Shown here piece after piece: positions 6,001-6,129 of a DNA stretch of 6,129 bases; the first letter of the stretch is position 1; every line of letters starts with the position of its first letter. The stretch is from UBA5336 sp039815055 (GTDB taxonomy: Bacteria > Pseudomonadota > Alphaproteobacteria > Caulobacterales > Hyphomonadaceae): assembly GCA_039815055.1 (NCBI GenBank), contig JBCCAA010000097.1:1-6129 (forward strand). The letters run 5' to 3'. Both the position numbers and the translations under genes were made by a program. A model generated the notes under the pieces. The model was not told the DNA's origin. It saw nothing but the letters and a program-made list of their open reading frames with translations, and searched no databases.

Positions 6001-6129
6001 CCCAATCGCAGTGAGTAAAATCGGACCGGTTCCCGTCTGGGCTGATGCGCCGCCATCGTCTGCTAGCAGCGCCTGGATGCTCATGCCGACAGATTTCAGC
6101 TGAAGGGCGATGTAAGGGAGGCTGCCCAT
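3025..6129 (-). CDS. crbS: SLC5-STAC-PAS hybrid sensor histidine kinase, CrbS (MxtR) family (partial; N-terminus beyond the right edge)
   Basis: CrbS is an inner-membrane sensor that joins a sodium/solute symporter-like domain to a kinase and controls acetate use through CrbR. The fragment has 1034 codons; numbering here starts at the edge. It opens inside a helix (GSLPYIALQLKSVGM), so the true start and roughly the first hundred or so residues are missing; the ATG at the edge is internal. About nine further membrane segments are visible (near 34-53, 68-94, 114-130, 151-174, 195-222, 254-272, 277-302, 309-332, 357-378), giving an SLC5 fold. A STAC-type linker follows (about 385-500), then PAS (506-620), a coiled coil (621-670), HisKA with His677 (ASHDLLQPLNAAR), HATPase with N-box Asn786/Asn790, DTGPGIP (817-823) and GAGLGLAVA (847-855), and a receiver (about 908-1030) with Asp915/Asp916, acceptor Asp959, Thr989 and Lys1010. 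The kinase half resembles NahK/ErcS-type kinases. No Hpt domain is seen. Identity is very secure at architecture level. Confidence 0.94.
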   Translation of the reverse strand: MGSLPYIALQLKSVGMSIQALLADDGGASAQTGTGPILLTAIGLAVFSILYGARHSDLTRHNAGLMRVLAFEAIIKLAALAAVGMLSISLLGGLANSSAPSVSEVFPIGDVSSRFITITLLSMAAIICLPRQFHVGIIERRGERDHAVARWLFPAYLLATSVVVIPIAMAGLSTLPASVSADLYVLELPLMNGDGLLAMLVFLGGFSAATGMVIVATIALSNMVTNELIVPILLRSGHLTDGQSALGPRLLTIRRAAIVTIIMLAYGYALAGGNSEALAQIGLLSFAAAAQFAPALLGAVYWRGARQPGAFAGLLIGMLVWSYTLFLPALIGPEAMASVLPAPLNPHGLLSIGFGDSLVHGVVWSLGLNILGFIVFSLRARERLRDRIQAAAFVGDGASVSDLTSPSGSVTRDVTPDGLKALATRFLSAEAVEYAFKTLKGQTGLETTGSEPADWRMVQRTERLLASALGASSARVVMSSAVGGADVALGDVLSILDQRTQAERFDRHMLQSMLENIEQGISVVDHNQHLVAWNSAYVEMFAYPAKLVNVGEPISTLIEHNIRTGWIDGDPAEEAKRRIDHIKVGRPHMYERRNPDGRYLRIVGSPMPGGGYVSTFTDITQDKRREEALIEANETLEQRVQNRTADLENMATDLEAARAEAEGANASKTRFLAAASHDLLQPLNAARLFLGAVDREDGGSNSHLLAKADRAVRSADELLKGLLDISRLDHSQVVSNPQILPLGPLLEDLADEARPMAEAAGLQIRLAPTRLKVLADPDFLQSILRNFISNARRYTREGGVLVGARRVGDSVRIEVWDTGPGIPGDKQAQLFEEFARLDEQDNMGIRGAGLGLAVARRMAGLMRAEIGLKSAINRGTVFHVTLPRAGEAEAEKTTRRVRPRPDEQRLSGLHVLCLDDETLILDGMRALLESWGCRVDLAADPAAARAILAGGGVDAVIADYQLRNAMTGLEFLTENRGSLSNPDNVKLLTAEAMGRVAKEAQAQGIDILKKPADPAEIHRFLSDCQQSLNRHAAE

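Noticed and set aside
1..6129. CRISPR array, tRNA/rRNA, insertion sequence or phage attachment site
   Set aside because: No regularly spaced direct repeats, transposase motifs, terminal inverted repeats or structural RNA signatures; four ordinary genes account for the sequence.

Overview
The window looks like a chromosomal segment of a Gram-negative proteobacterium, most likely an alphaproteobacterium. The evidence is moderately high GC, strong Shine-Dalgarno sequences, an outer-membrane porin with an Sec signal peptide, and the protein-family signatures. A lineage below class level cannot be assigned from the sequence alone. Coding density is very high: four genes fill almost all of the 6.1 kb, and the only real intergenic space is 182 bp.

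Layout: (1) 1-881, minus strand, is the N-terminal ~45% of acetyl-CoA synthetase (acs), running off the left edge. (2) 918-2213, minus strand, is a complete DcaP-like outer-membrane porin with an N-terminal coiled coil. It lies immediately upstream of acs with only a 36-nt gap, so the two are almost certainly one transcript. (3) 2214-2395 is a divergent regulatory region with several short dyads and weak promoter-like boxes. (4) 2396-3040, plus strand, is a complete NarL/LuxR-type response regulator, best read as CrbR (ErdR family). (5) 3025-6129, minus strand, is most of a giant membrane sensor kinase: SLC5 sodium/solute symporter-like domain, STAC linker, PAS, HisKA/HATPase and C-terminal receiver. 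It is best read as CrbS (MxtR type) and runs off the right edge, missing its first membrane segments. The crbR and crbS genes converge and their stop ends overlap by 16 bp.

Functional picture: CrbS/CrbR is a known two-component system that controls acetyl-CoA synthetase and acetate use in Vibrio and Pseudomonas. Here sensor, regulator and the principal target (acs) are side by side, and a porin is placed first in the target operon. The inferred logic is a compact acetate or short-chain carboxylate module: outer-membrane entry (porin), sensing at the inner membrane by a transporter-like kinase (CrbS), transcription control (CrbR acting in the divergent spacer), and cytoplasmic activation of acetate to acetyl-CoA (Acs). 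Gene identities are well supported. The porin's role in acetate uptake and the exact operator are inference.
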